DNA from: JBMNTU01 sp050945895
Lineage (GTDB): Bacteria > Bacillota > Clostridia > Christensenellales > Christensenellaceae
Length of the DNA: 5,488 bases
NCBI GenBank assembly: GCA_050945895.1
Contig: JBMNTU010000117.1
Location: 1-5,488 of the forward strand
Reading direction: 5' to 3'
Part shown: positions 1-5,366 of the stretch, piece by piece
Position numbering within the stretch: the stretch's first letter is position 1
How the letters are laid out: every line of letters starts with the position of its first letter
Position numbers and translations under genes: made by a program
The notes under the pieces: generated by a model
Told to the model about the DNA's origin: nothing
The model's database searches: none
What the model saw: the letters and a program-made list of their open reading frames with translations, nothing else

Positions 1-1757
1 TGATATTAGGTGGAGAGATAGTCGACTTTACGCCCTACACAATTACATTCAATTCGCAGGGCGGAAGCAGTGTAGCGGCCAAAGACGCGCGCGCGGGTGC
101 GAAGATAACGGCGCCCGCAAATCCTTCTCGCGCAGGTTATAGCTTTGGCGGCTGGTACAAAGAGGCGGCATGCCAAAACGCATGGAACTTCGCGACGGAA
201 ATCGTTACGCAATCGCGTACGCTGTATGCCAAGTGGACGGAGATCAAGGTGACGAGCGTGGCAATATCGCCGGCAAGCACAAACATATATCAAAATGAGA
301 CAAAAACCCTGTTGGCCAACGTATTGCCAGAGACTGCGCTCAACAAGGCGGTGGAATGGGGCACCAGCAACGCGGCGGTGGCCACGGTTTCGAGCAGTGG
401 CGTCGTTACGGCAGTCAGCCAGGGGACAGCGACCATTACCGCTACGGCAAAGGACGGAAGCGGCAAAAGCGGAACGTGCAGCGTTACAATATTGCCGCCA
501 AGGATTCCGGTGACAAGTATGACACTAAATCCTGTGTCTGCGACGATAAAAATATCCGAGCGATTAACGATCACCCCAACCATTACGCCGCCGAATGCCA
601 GCGACAAATCGGTTACGTGGACAAGCAGCAATACGCGCGTTGCCACTGTGACAAATGGAAGCGTGCTGGGTGTAGGGGTAGGCACGACCACCATCACGGC
701 AACCTCGCAGGATAACCCATCGATTAAACGCACATGTGCAATAACGGTATATGACCCGGTCGTTAAGGTGAGCGGCGTTGCAGTATCCCCACCATCGCTA
801 ACACTCAAGACGGGAGAAACTGCAAAGGCTGTGGCAACGGTCTCTCCGTCCAACGCAACAGATAAGAGTGTGACGTGGAAATCGTCCAATACGGCAGTTG
901 CGATAGTGGATGCAAACGGCAAGGTGACGGCAAAGGCTGCAGGCACGGCAACCATCACTGCCACGGCAAAGGACGGCAGCGGCAAATCTGCAAGCTGTAC
1001 GGTAACGGTACAATCGTCTGATCCGGTAGAAGCTTTTGTAGAACGGCTGTATACGCTTGTATTAAATCGCACGTCCGACCCGGCTGGGATCGCAGCTTGG
1101 GTGAATCAATTAAAGAGCAAGCAAAATACAGGCAGCGATGTGGCATATGGCTTCTTTTTCAGCAATGAAATGACGTCGCGGGCGTTAACCAATGCAGAAT
1201 ACATAGAGGTCTTATACAAAACATTGCTTGGGCGGCAACCGGATGCAAATGGAAAAAACGCATGGTTAAGCGAAATGAGCAAAGGCCAAAATCGCGAGCA
1301 AATATTCGCGGGATTTGTGAACTCGAATGAGTTTACCGGAATTTGCGCTGCGGCAGGCATAGAACGCGGAACGTTTTCTCCAAATTCAAACGCGAAGGAC
1401 AAGTATCAGATACAGGAATTTGTAAAACGACTGTATTCGCTGTGTCTTGGACGGCAAGCGGACGCAGGCGGATTGAACGGCTGGACGGAACAGCTGGTCA
1501 ATGGAACAAATACGGGAACGGGTGTTGCCTATGGGTTCTTCTTTAGCCCGGAAATGGAAAACAAGCGGTTAAGTAATGCTGATTATGTAGAGGTATTGTA
1601 CAAGGTGCTGCTGGGAAGGAATTCTGATCCTGCGGGAAAAGCGGAATGGGTGAGCCAACTTGCACAAGGAAAGACCAGATTGGAAATTTTCAATGGGTTT
1701 GCTTATTCGCCGGAGTTTGACGGGATTTGTAAGTCGTATGGAATTAGGAGCGTATAA
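1..1757 (+). CDS. Modular surface/secreted protein: Listeria-Bacteroides repeat, three Big_2 Ig-like domains, four DUF4214 units (5' end missing)
   Basis: The reading frame is open from the left edge (first full codon at base 3) to TAA at 1755-1757, so the start lies upstream; the GTG at 249 is an internal valine. Counting from base 3, residues 12-79 form a Listeria-Bacteroides (Flg_new, InlB B-like) repeat, with the typical YTITFNSQGG start, GYSFGGWYKE centre and LYAKW end. Three bacterial Ig-like Big_2 domains follow, at about bases 249-494, 510-752 and 768-1013. Each has V..V.(I/L).P at its start, a (V/S)W.(T/S)SN core and a G.(A/T)TITAT. end. The C-terminal part (about 1026-1358 and 1410-1742) holds two DUF4214 pairs, or four units of the form LY...L.R..D..G...W with GF..S.E(M/F). 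No LPXTG motif, C-terminal membrane span or S-layer homology domain is visible, so any anchor or signal peptide must lie upstream. Big_2 and Listeria-Bacteroides domains are typical of extracellular stalks and adhesins; the function of DUF4214 is unknown. An adhesive or envelope role is inference. Confidence 0.9.
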   Translation, partial: ILGGEIVDFTPYTITFNSQGGSSVAAKDARAGAKITAPANPSRAGYSFGGWYKEAACQNAWNFATEIVTQSRTLYAKWTEIKVTSVAISPASTNIYQNETKTLLANVLPETALNKAVEWGTSNAAVATVSSSGVVTAVSQGTATITATAKDGSGKSGTCSVTILPPRIPVTSMTLNPVSATIKISERLTITPTITPPNASDKSVTWTSSNTRVATVTNGSVLGVGVGTTTITATSQDNPSIKRTCAITVYDPVVKVSGVAVSPPSLTLKTGETAKAVATVSPSNATDKSVTWKSSNTAVAIVDANGKVTAKAAGTATITATAKDGSGKSASCTVTVQSSDPVEAFVERLYTLVLNRTSDPAGIAAWVNQLKSKQNTGSDVAYGFFFSNEMTSRALTNAEYIEVLYKTLLGRQPDANGKNAWLSEMSKGQNREQIFAGFVNSNEFTGICAAAGIERGTFSPNSNAKDKYQIQEFVKRLYSLCLGRQADAGGLNGWTEQLVNGTNTGTGVAYGFFFSPEMENKRLSNADYVEVLYKVLLGRNSDPAGKAEWVSQLAQGKTRLEIFNGFAYSPEFDGICKSYGIRSV

Positions 1758-1799
1758 AGCGCTTGTCTGGGCGGAATACAAATAACATCTTAGGAGCAA

Positions 1800-1883
1800 A
1801 TGAATAACCCTAAAAAGCTAGACAGGAAATTGGAATTAAGAAGCCGTAAATATATGCGTAAAACAGGCGTTTCTAGCCGTTAG
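1800..1883 (+). CDS. Doubtful small basic ORF, 27 codons
   Basis: An ATG at 1800 opens a 27-codon frame ending in TAG at 1881-1883. It is preceded by AGGAG at 1792-1796, but only 3 nt separate this from the ATG, shorter than the usual 5-9. The predicted peptide has 10 Lys or Arg among 27 residues, with no hydrophobic segment and no cysteine. It begins 42 bp after the surface-protein stop and ends 33 bp before a terminator hairpin, so it could be cotranscribed with that gene. I recognise no family. Chance is a serious alternative at this length. Confidence 0.22.
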   Translation: MNNPKKLDRKLELRSRKYMRKTGVSSR

Positions 1884-1916
1884 AATCTGCCCGCCATAGC
1901 GTTTAATAAACACGAT

Positions 1917-1946
1917 AAAGCACCTGTAATTATTACAGGTGCTTTT
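1917..1946 (+). terminator. Rho-independent terminator after the surface-protein gene, possibly bidirectional
   Basis: An 11-bp perfect stem, AAAGCACCTGT (1917-1927) with ACAGGTGCTTT (1935-1945), encloses an A/T loop; the arms are complementary almost to the centre. It is followed on the plus strand by a short T tract (1943-1946). It lies between two convergent genes and has A and T tracts on both sides, so it could also stop minus-strand transcripts from the aldo/keto reductase. On that strand the U tract is only three bases, so the rightward function is better supported. Confidence 0.75.
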
Positions 1947-2034
1947 GAAATTGAGCGTCAGCCGTGCCGATGCGGAGAAGCCCTGGAAAACAATTGAATG
2001 CGCCTATGTGCACGTTGCCTTTCTCCGGCAGATG

Positions 2035-3042
2035 TCAGAATATACGGCTGTCCATGCCGGAAAGCCACATGTCCGGGTTTCCATCCTGTCGCTCTTTTAC
2101 CTTGTCGGTTATTGCTGTCATTTGATTAAAAAACGATGCAGGAAGGTCTAGGTCGAGAGAGGTAAGATTTTCATTCAGTTCTTTTGGTGAGCGCGCCCCA
2201 GTGAGTACGCCTTGGACGCCGCTTTGGCGGAAAAGCCAGGAAATGCTGGCGGCTGCAAGATTGACCCCGGCGTCATTGCACAGTGCTTTTAGTTCGTGGA
2301 TGGCCTCAAACATTTCGCTTTCACAGCCAGGCTCTTTGTGGGCGGCATCTACATGCTTGTAATCGAACAGGCGAAGGACCTTGAAATTATCCGGAACATC
2401 GTTGACGTTGTCGTATATGCCGGATAGAAGCCCTTGTGCAAGGGGGCTGTAGCATAAAAGACCCACACCCTGCGCAGTAGTAGCCGGCTGGATTCCATAT
2501 TCAACAGCCCGCCAAAGTAAGCTATAGGGGATTTGGTGCAGGACGATTTTTTTCATAAGACCCAGTTCGGCCATGCGCGCAATGGAAATTGTGCCGAAAT
2601 TGCATAGGCCAATATGTAAGACCTTCCCTTGAGTCTGGAGTTTTTCGAGTGCGCCAAAGGTCTCTTCGAAGGGAATTTCCTTACTGGCATAGTGGGGAGA
2701 AAAAATATCGATATAATCTGTGCCCAGCCTGACGAGGCTTTCTTCAACGACCCTGACAAGGTCTTTGGCTCGTAATTTGTCGAGGTACGCCTTGGAGGAA
2801 ACAATGAATTGGCTTCGGCGTCCCTGCATTCCTTTTCCCAGCAAAATATCGGCCTGGCCGTCGTTATAAGACTCTGCAGTATCAAAAAAATTGATGCCTG
2901 CATCTAGCGCGCGATCGATTGTTTTTAGCGAAACTTTATCATCGGAATGGTTGCCCCAATAATCTCCGCCGCCAAATGCCCAGCATCCAATTCCGATTTT
3001 TGAAATTTTCATATCTGTGTGTGACAATTGTACATATTCCAT
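2035..3042 (-). CDS. Aldo/keto reductase, NAD(P)H-dependent
   Basis: This 335-residue protein is a complete member of the aldo/keto reductase superfamily, (beta/alpha)8-barrel enzymes that reduce aldehydes and ketones with NAD(P)H. The catalytic tetrad is visible as Asp54 and Tyr59 (FFDTAESYNDG), Lys84 (VSSKA) and His117 (FSPHY). The N-terminus has the usual substrate-side start, KISKIGIGCWAFGG. The C-terminal part has the cofactor-binding pattern GVLTGARSPKELNEN at about residues 278-292. The end, with NPDMW and a final SR, resembles YhdN/IolS-type (AKR11-like) bacterial enzymes. The ATG at 3042 is well supported: AAAGGAGAT lies 8 nt upstream (complement of 3051-3059). The length is normal and no motif is broken. 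It is transcribed alone and divergently from the ribosomal operon, convergent with the surface-protein gene. The physiological substrate cannot be read from the sequence; sugar-derived or general carbonyl detoxification roles are both possible. Confidence 0.93.
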   Translation of the reverse strand: MEYVQLSHTDMKISKIGIGCWAFGGGDYWGNHSDDKVSLKTIDRALDAGINFFDTAESYNDGQADILLGKGMQGRRSQFIVSSKAYLDKLRAKDLVRVVEESLVRLGTDYIDIFSPHYASKEIPFEETFGALEKLQTQGKVLHIGLCNFGTISIARMAELGLMKKIVLHQIPYSLLWRAVEYGIQPATTAQGVGLLCYSPLAQGLLSGIYDNVNDVPDNFKVLRLFDYKHVDAAHKEPGCESEMFEAIHELKALCNDAGVNLAAASISWLFRQSGVQGVLTGARSPKELNENLTSLDLDLPASFFNQMTAITDKVKERQDGNPDMWLSGMDSRIF

Positions 3043-3250
3043 GAAGGTTCATCTCCTTTGATTGCTTGTGATAGGCATGCAATATTTGATATATACTATT
3101 TATAACACATTCTGTATAATGTAAGCGAAAACATCTGCCGAAAAAAATCGGGAATATTTTGGGGAAAACGGTAGAATTTTTTGCAAAACATGTTCAAACG
3201 AGTGTTCAATAGAAAAAATTAAAATAAAATAAAAAAATTTTTTGCATATA

Positions 3251-3272
3251 AAACCGCATAACAAAGCGGTTT
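3251..3272. repeat. Short inverted repeat (7-bp stem, 8-nt loop)
   Basis: AAACCGC (3251-3257) is followed after 8 nt by its exact complement GCGGTTT (3266-3272). It is the only G/C-containing palindrome in an otherwise A/T-rich stretch. No T tract follows directly on either strand, so it is not a clear terminator. It could be an operator or a weak terminator; the role is unknown. Confidence 0.4.
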
Positions 3273-3350
3273 AGAGGAATATCCCTAAAAAAAGGAAAAA
3301 AATTAGTAAGAAAAAAATGATTTAAAAAATAGAAAAAACAATATCGAGAG

Positions 3351-3384
3351 AGTATATTTACGGCAACACAAATAAAAATATACT
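3351..3384. repeat. Inverted repeat, possible operator upstream of promoter P1
   Basis: AGTATATTT (3351-3359) and its exact complement AAATATACT (3376-3384) are separated by 16 nt, placing arm centres 25 bp apart. The pair ends 37 bp before the -35 box at 3422. A dimeric regulator site is possible, but in A/T-rich sequence a 9-bp match has some chance of being accidental. Confidence 0.35.
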
Positions 3385-3421
3385 ACAAGTTGACGACAAT
3401 TGACGTTTTTTAACTGTGTAT

Positions 3422-3450
3422 TTGACAATGAGGAGGACGGTGGGTATACT
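3422..3450 (+). promoter_or_regulatory. Sigma-A-type promoter P1
   Basis: A perfect -35 box TTGACA (3422-3427) and a near-consensus -10 box TATACT (3445-3450) are separated by exactly 17 bp. Transcription would start near 3457. An AGGAGG at 3431-3436 falls inside the spacer; it would be absent from a P1 transcript and so is not a ribosome site for it. P1 lies about 280 bp upstream of rpmG and is followed by a strong hairpin at 3511-3540. Confidence 0.75.
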
Positions 3451-3456
3451 ATGCAT

Positions 3457-3545
3457 AAACAAGGGTGCACTTTATGCCTGAATAATCTTGGTAACAAAGT
3501 GTGGCGAATGCATGGGCAGATATTACGGTATCTGCCCATGTTTTG
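3457..3545 (+). ncRNA. Candidate short transcript from P1 (about 90 nt), no recognised family
   Basis: The stretch between the predicted P1 start and the hairpin terminator at 3511-3544 has no well-supported ORF. It can form two mutually exclusive 5' hairpins. One pairs GCATAAA (3453-3459) with TTTATGC (3471-3477), although its first bases precede the predicted start. The other pairs TGCACTTT (3466-3473) with AAAGTGTG (3496-3503). I do not recognise a known riboswitch, 6S, SRP or T-box signature. It could be a small RNA, or the first part of a long leader of the rpmG operon. The call rests on promoter and terminator only. Confidence 0.35.
3511..3544 (+). terminator. Strong hairpin with T tract downstream of P1
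   Basis: CATGGGCAGATA (3511-3522) pairs perfectly with TATCTGCCCATG (3529-3540), giving a 12-bp stem with the 6-nt loop TTACGG. It is followed by TTTT (3541-3544) and then GTAT. The stem is long and stable; the T tract is short, so termination may be partial. Confidence 0.6.
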
Positions 3546-3572
3546 TATAGTAGAGAACCAGCCTGCGGACAG

Positions 3573-3600
3573 CTTGCGACGGCAATAGATTTGCTGCAAG
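3573..3600 (+). other. Possible bulged RNA hairpin between P1 and P2
   Basis: CTTGC (3573-3577) can pair with GCAAG (3596-3600), and inside it GGCAA (3581-3585) with TTGCT (3591-3595), leaving a 3-nt bulge and the 5-nt loop TAGAT. An alternative pairing of CGGCA (3580-3584) with TGCCG (3605-3609) would exclude the inner helix. No T tract follows. It would exist only in RNA reading through from P1. Confidence 0.3.
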
Positions 3601-3627
3601 AAAATGCCGGAACAATGAGGATTTTTA

Positions 3628-3657
3628 TTGACATAGAGGCAACTGGTGTGGTATGAT
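3628..3657 (+). promoter_or_regulatory. Sigma-A-type promoter P2, likely for rpmG-secE-nusG-rplK-rplA
   Basis: A perfect -35 box TTGACA (3628-3633) and a -10 box TATGAT (3652-3657) are separated by 18 bp. Transcription would start near 3664, leaving a leader of about 66 nt before rpmG. It is the promoter-like element nearest the operon. A weaker TATAAA at 3705-3710 has no -35 partner. Confidence 0.72.
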
Positions 3658-3675
3658 TCATTAGGAATGTGGATC

Positions 3676-3697
3676 AAAGGCGCAGGCGCCTTTTTTT
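3676..3697 (+). terminator. Intrinsic terminator/attenuator in the rpmG leader
   Basis: AAAGGCG (3676-3682) pairs with CGCCTTT (3687-3693) around the tetraloop CAGG. An uninterrupted run of seven T follows (3691-3697). This is a textbook intrinsic terminator, lying only about 12 nt after the predicted P2 start and 33 nt before the rpmG ATG. It must be read through for the operon to be expressed from P1 or P2. Confidence 0.8.
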
Positions 3698-3729
3698 AGA
3701 TTGTATAAAAATGACCGGAGGAATAGAGT

Positions 3730-3879
3730 ATGCGTACAAAAATAACCCTTGCGTGCACCGAATGCAAACAGAGGAATTACGACACAATGAAAGAAAAAAA
3801 GAACAATCCCGACAGGCTTGAGCTTTCGAAGTATTGCAAATTCTGTAAAAAGCACACGCCCCACAAAGAAACGAAATAA
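3730..3879 (+). CDS. rpmG: 50S ribosomal protein L33 (bL33)
   Basis: This 49-residue protein starts MRTKITLACTEC and has the bL33 layout: two CxxC pairs, Cys9/Cys12 and Cys36/Cys39, forming a zinc ribbon, with the typical RNYDTMKEKKNNPDRLELSK centre and the basic CKKHTPHKETK end. The protein sits in the large subunit near the E site. Length matches the family (about 49-50 residues). The start is set by GGAGG at 3717-3721, 8 nt upstream of the ATG. This is the four-cysteine form that needs zinc; some bacteria carry a second, cysteine-free copy, which is not seen here. It is the first gene of the operon; secE starts 14 nt after its stop. Confidence 0.96.
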   Translation: MRTKITLACTECKQRNYDTMKEKKNNPDRLELSKYCKFCKKHTPHKETK

Positions 3880-3893
3880 AGGCGGGCATATAA

Positions 3894-4166
3894 ATGGCTA
3901 AGACAAAACTACTTGGCAAAGAAAAAGAGCGCCAGCTTGCAGAACAAAAAAAGATTGCCAAACAGAAGAACAAAAAGAAGAGGCGTAGTCCGGCCCGTTT
4001 TTTTAAGGATGTTTTTGGCGAAGTAAAAAAAGTAACCTGGCCAACCAGGAAGGATCTTTTCAAAACGACGTTTGCGGTAATCGTTTTTATTGTCATTTTT
4101 GTCGTGGTGATCGGGCTTATGGACTGGGGCCTTGGAACCTTATTCCAGAACTTCCTTGCGAATTAA
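3894..4166 (+). CDS. secE: Preprotein translocase subunit SecE
   Basis: This 90-residue protein is SecE, which clamps SecY in the SecYEG protein-export channel. The N-terminal third (residues 1-31) is very rich in Lys and Arg and should be cytoplasmic. Residues 35-54 hold the amphipathic helix and conserved signature, with FFKDVFGEVKKVTWPTRKDL including Trp49-Pro50. One membrane span follows at about residues 58-77 and then a short tail. This is the usual single-span form; E. coli SecE has three. A modest Shine-Dalgarno-like AAAGG (3878-3882) overlaps the rpmG stop codon and lies 11 nt from the ATG, so translation may be coupled to rpmG. nusG follows after 14 nt, the standard bacterial pairing. 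Confidence 0.96.
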   Translation: MAKTKLLGKEKERQLAEQKKIAKQKNKKKRRSPARFFKDVFGEVKKVTWPTRKDLFKTTFAVIVFIVIFVVVIGLMDWGLGTLFQNFLAN

Positions 4167-4180
4167 GGAGTGATTGACAA

Positions 4181-4864
4181 ATGAGTGACGAATTAAAAGA
4201 TACGCAGGAAATTGTGGAAGATATTGCGCCGGAAATAGAACCGACAGATATGGTCGGCAATGAAGCGGATACGGCGGACAAGGAAACCGAGGACGCCGGT
4301 GAACCTGCGTTGGCAGATGACAAGAAAAAGTTTATTAAGCAGGAGAAAACGGACAAACCTTATTGGTATGTGGTTTACACCTATTCCGGTTATGAAAACA
4401 AGGTAATGGACAACCTGCTTAAAACGATAGAAAACCATAATTTGCAGGATACGATAATAGACGTTAAGGTACCGATGGAAGAGTCGGTGGAAATCAAAAA
4501 CGGCAAAAAGCGCCATGTGTCCAAAAAGCTGTACCCCGGCTATGTAATGGTGAAAATGTTTTTGACAGACGAGTCTTGGTATGTGGTGCGCAACACGCGC
4601 GGCGTTACGGGGTTTGTAGGCCCGTCGAGCAAACCGATCCCGCTTTCGGACGCCGAGGTGCGTTCCATGGGCATCGAAAATGTCCGCATCAGCCTTGATA
4701 TCGAGGTGGGCAACAACGTTATTATTACCAGCGGGCCGCTGGAAAGCTTTGTCGGCCTGGTGGAAGAGGTCAACAACGAAAAACAGAAGGTACGGGTTCT
4801 TGTATCCATGTTTGGCAGGGATACGAGCGTAGAACTGGACTTTGTACAAATAAAACGTATTTAA
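4181..4864 (+). CDS. nusG: Transcription termination/antitermination protein NusG with acidic N-terminal extension
   Basis: This is a 227-residue NusG, which binds RNA polymerase and modulates elongation, pausing and coupling. The NGN domain covers about residues 60-164, with YWYVVYTYSGYE at its start, the KLYPGYVMVKM strand (117-127) and VRNTRGVTGFVG (136-147). The C-terminal KOW domain covers about 172-227, with VGNNVIITSGP and the VSMFGRDTSVELDF end. Ordinary NusG is about 170-180 residues, so about 55 extra residues precede the NGN domain. They are strongly acidic: 18 Asp/Glu against 2 Lys in the first 47, then a short Lys-rich stretch (48-59). The ATG at 4181 is supported by AAGGAG at 4165-4170, 10 nt upstream. 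The next in-frame ATG (4250) lacks a clear ribosome site and would still leave an extension. The extension looks disordered and its role is unknown. Confidence 0.95.
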   Translation: MSDELKDTQEIVEDIAPEIEPTDMVGNEADTADKETEDAGEPALADDKKKFIKQEKTDKPYWYVVYTYSGYENKVMDNLLKTIENHNLQDTIIDVKVPMEESVEIKNGKKRHVSKKLYPGYVMVKMFLTDESWYVVRNTRGVTGFVGPSSKPIPLSDAEVRSMGIENVRISLDIEVGNNVIITSGPLESFVGLVEEVNNEKQKVRVLVSMFGRDTSVELDFVQIKRI

Positions 4865-4875
4865 CTTGTTTTTGA

Positions 4876-4907
4876 GTGGAAGGCGGACCTCCCGCCGATA
4901 TTACCAC
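4876..4907 (+). promoter_or_regulatory. Structured rplK leader, candidate L1 autoregulatory site
   Basis: In the 72-nt nusG-rplK gap, GTGG (4876-4879) can pair with CCAC (4904-4907). Inside it GGCGG (4882-4886) pairs with CCGCC (4892-4896). The two helices are separated by an asymmetric internal loop (2 nt on the 5' side, 7 nt on the 3' side). L1 is known to repress the L11-L1 operon by binding a leader that mimics its 23S rRNA site, which is also two helices around an asymmetric loop. Position and shape fit this; binding itself is inference. No T tract follows, so it is not a terminator. Confidence 0.5.
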
Positions 4908-4936
4908 ATCATATAAGAAAGTAGAGGAAATAAGAA

Positions 4937-5362
4937 ATGGCAAAGAAGATTGCAGGGTACATCAAGCTTCAGATCCCCGCAGGAAAAGCAACTCCGGCGC
5001 CTCCGGTCGGCCCCGCACTGGGCCAGCACGGCGTCAACATTATGGACTTCACAAAAGCGTTTAACGAAAAAACGGCGCAGCAGGCAGGGTTGATCATTCC
5101 GGTGGTCATCACGGTGTATGCGGATCGTTCGTTCAGCTTTATTACCAAGACGCCCCCGGCGGCCGTGCTGATCAAAAAAGCGGTTAAGCTGGAAAAAGCG
5201 TCGGGCGAGCCCAACCGCAATAAAGTGGCGAAGATTACGCGGGCGCAGCTGGAAGAGATCGCGCAGCTTAAAATGCCCGACCTGAACGCTGCAAACCTTG
5301 ACAGCGCAGTTAGCATGATTGCGGGCACCGCGCGCAGCATGGGCGTAGAAGTGGAGGGTTAA
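4937..5362 (+). CDS. rplK: 50S ribosomal protein L11 (uL11)
   Basis: This 141-residue protein has the normal uL11 length and both domains. The N-terminal domain (about 1-72) starts MAKKIAGYIKLQIPAGKA and has the PPVGPALGQHGVNI segment (22-35), whose prolines contact thiostrepton-type antibiotics in known L11 proteins. The C-terminal RNA-binding domain (about 75-141) ends with KMPDLNA and IAGTARSMGVEVEG and binds the GTPase-associated region of 23S rRNA. L11 forms the base of the stalk where elongation factors dock. A ribosome site AGAGGA (4923-4928) lies 8 nt before the ATG. The gene is 72 nt after nusG, and the gap holds a structured leader; rplA starts 4 nt after its stop. Confidence 0.97.
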   Translation: MAKKIAGYIKLQIPAGKATPAPPVGPALGQHGVNIMDFTKAFNEKTAQQAGLIIPVVITVYADRSFSFITKTPPAAVLIKKAVKLEKASGEPNRNKVAKITRAQLEEIAQLKMPDLNAANLDSAVSMIAGTARSMGVEVEG

Positions 5363-5366
5363 GCAG

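Larger units (their letters stand above)
3060..3421. other. A/T-rich intergenic region between the aldo/keto reductase and the ribosomal-operon leader
   Basis: No convincing gene is present on either strand. The stretch is strongly A/T-rich, with long A and T tracts around 3210-3245 and 3290-3340. The minus-strand promoter of the aldo/keto reductase should lie near 3070-3135, where several TATA-like hexamers occur, but none has a good -35 partner, so none is called. Small repeats seen are TGTTCAA twice with a 12-nt period (3191-3197, 3203-3209), a 7-bp hairpin at 3251-3272, an inverted repeat at 3351-3384, and TTGACG twice with a 10-nt period (3390-3405). Confidence 0.7.

Noticed and set aside
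290..1072. 260-codon minus-strand ORF antisense to the Big_2 domains
   Set aside because: It mirrors the repetitive Thr/Val/Ala codons of the real gene on the plus strand; its apparent repeats are those of the Big_2 array.
1939..2151. 70-codon plus-strand ORF overlapping the end of the aldo/keto reductase
   Set aside because: It begins inside the terminator hairpin, has no ribosome site, and half of it is antisense to the reductase.
3115..3120. Perfect TATAAT on the plus strand
   Set aside because: No -35 box lies 16-19 bp upstream, and such hexamers are expected by chance in this A/T-rich stretch.
3451..3588. 45-codon ORF starting at ATG 3451 after AGGAGG (3431-3436)
   Set aside because: The spacing of 14 nt is too long, the AGGAGG lies in the P1 promoter spacer and would not be in its transcript, and the frame runs through the terminator hairpin.
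3495..3656. Open plus-strand frame of 53 codons containing a protein-like stretch ending MRIFIDIEATGVV
   Set aside because: It runs through the perfect hairpin at 3511-3540 and P2, has no start codon with a ribosome site, and I recognise no family. A decayed gene end remains possible but is not supported.
3303..3677. 124-codon minus-strand ORF opposite the rpmG leader
   Set aside because: Its composition reflects A/T-rich intergenic DNA, it overlaps two forward promoters and two hairpins, and there is no ribosome site or recognisable domain.
3457..3697. Known riboswitch, T-box, 6S or SRP RNA in the rpmG leader
   Set aside because: I looked for the conserved motifs of these families and saw none; the region is left as an unclassified leader or small RNA.
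4193..4849. 218-codon minus-strand ORF antisense to nusG
   Set aside because: It is fully overlapped by the clear nusG gene and resembles no protein family.
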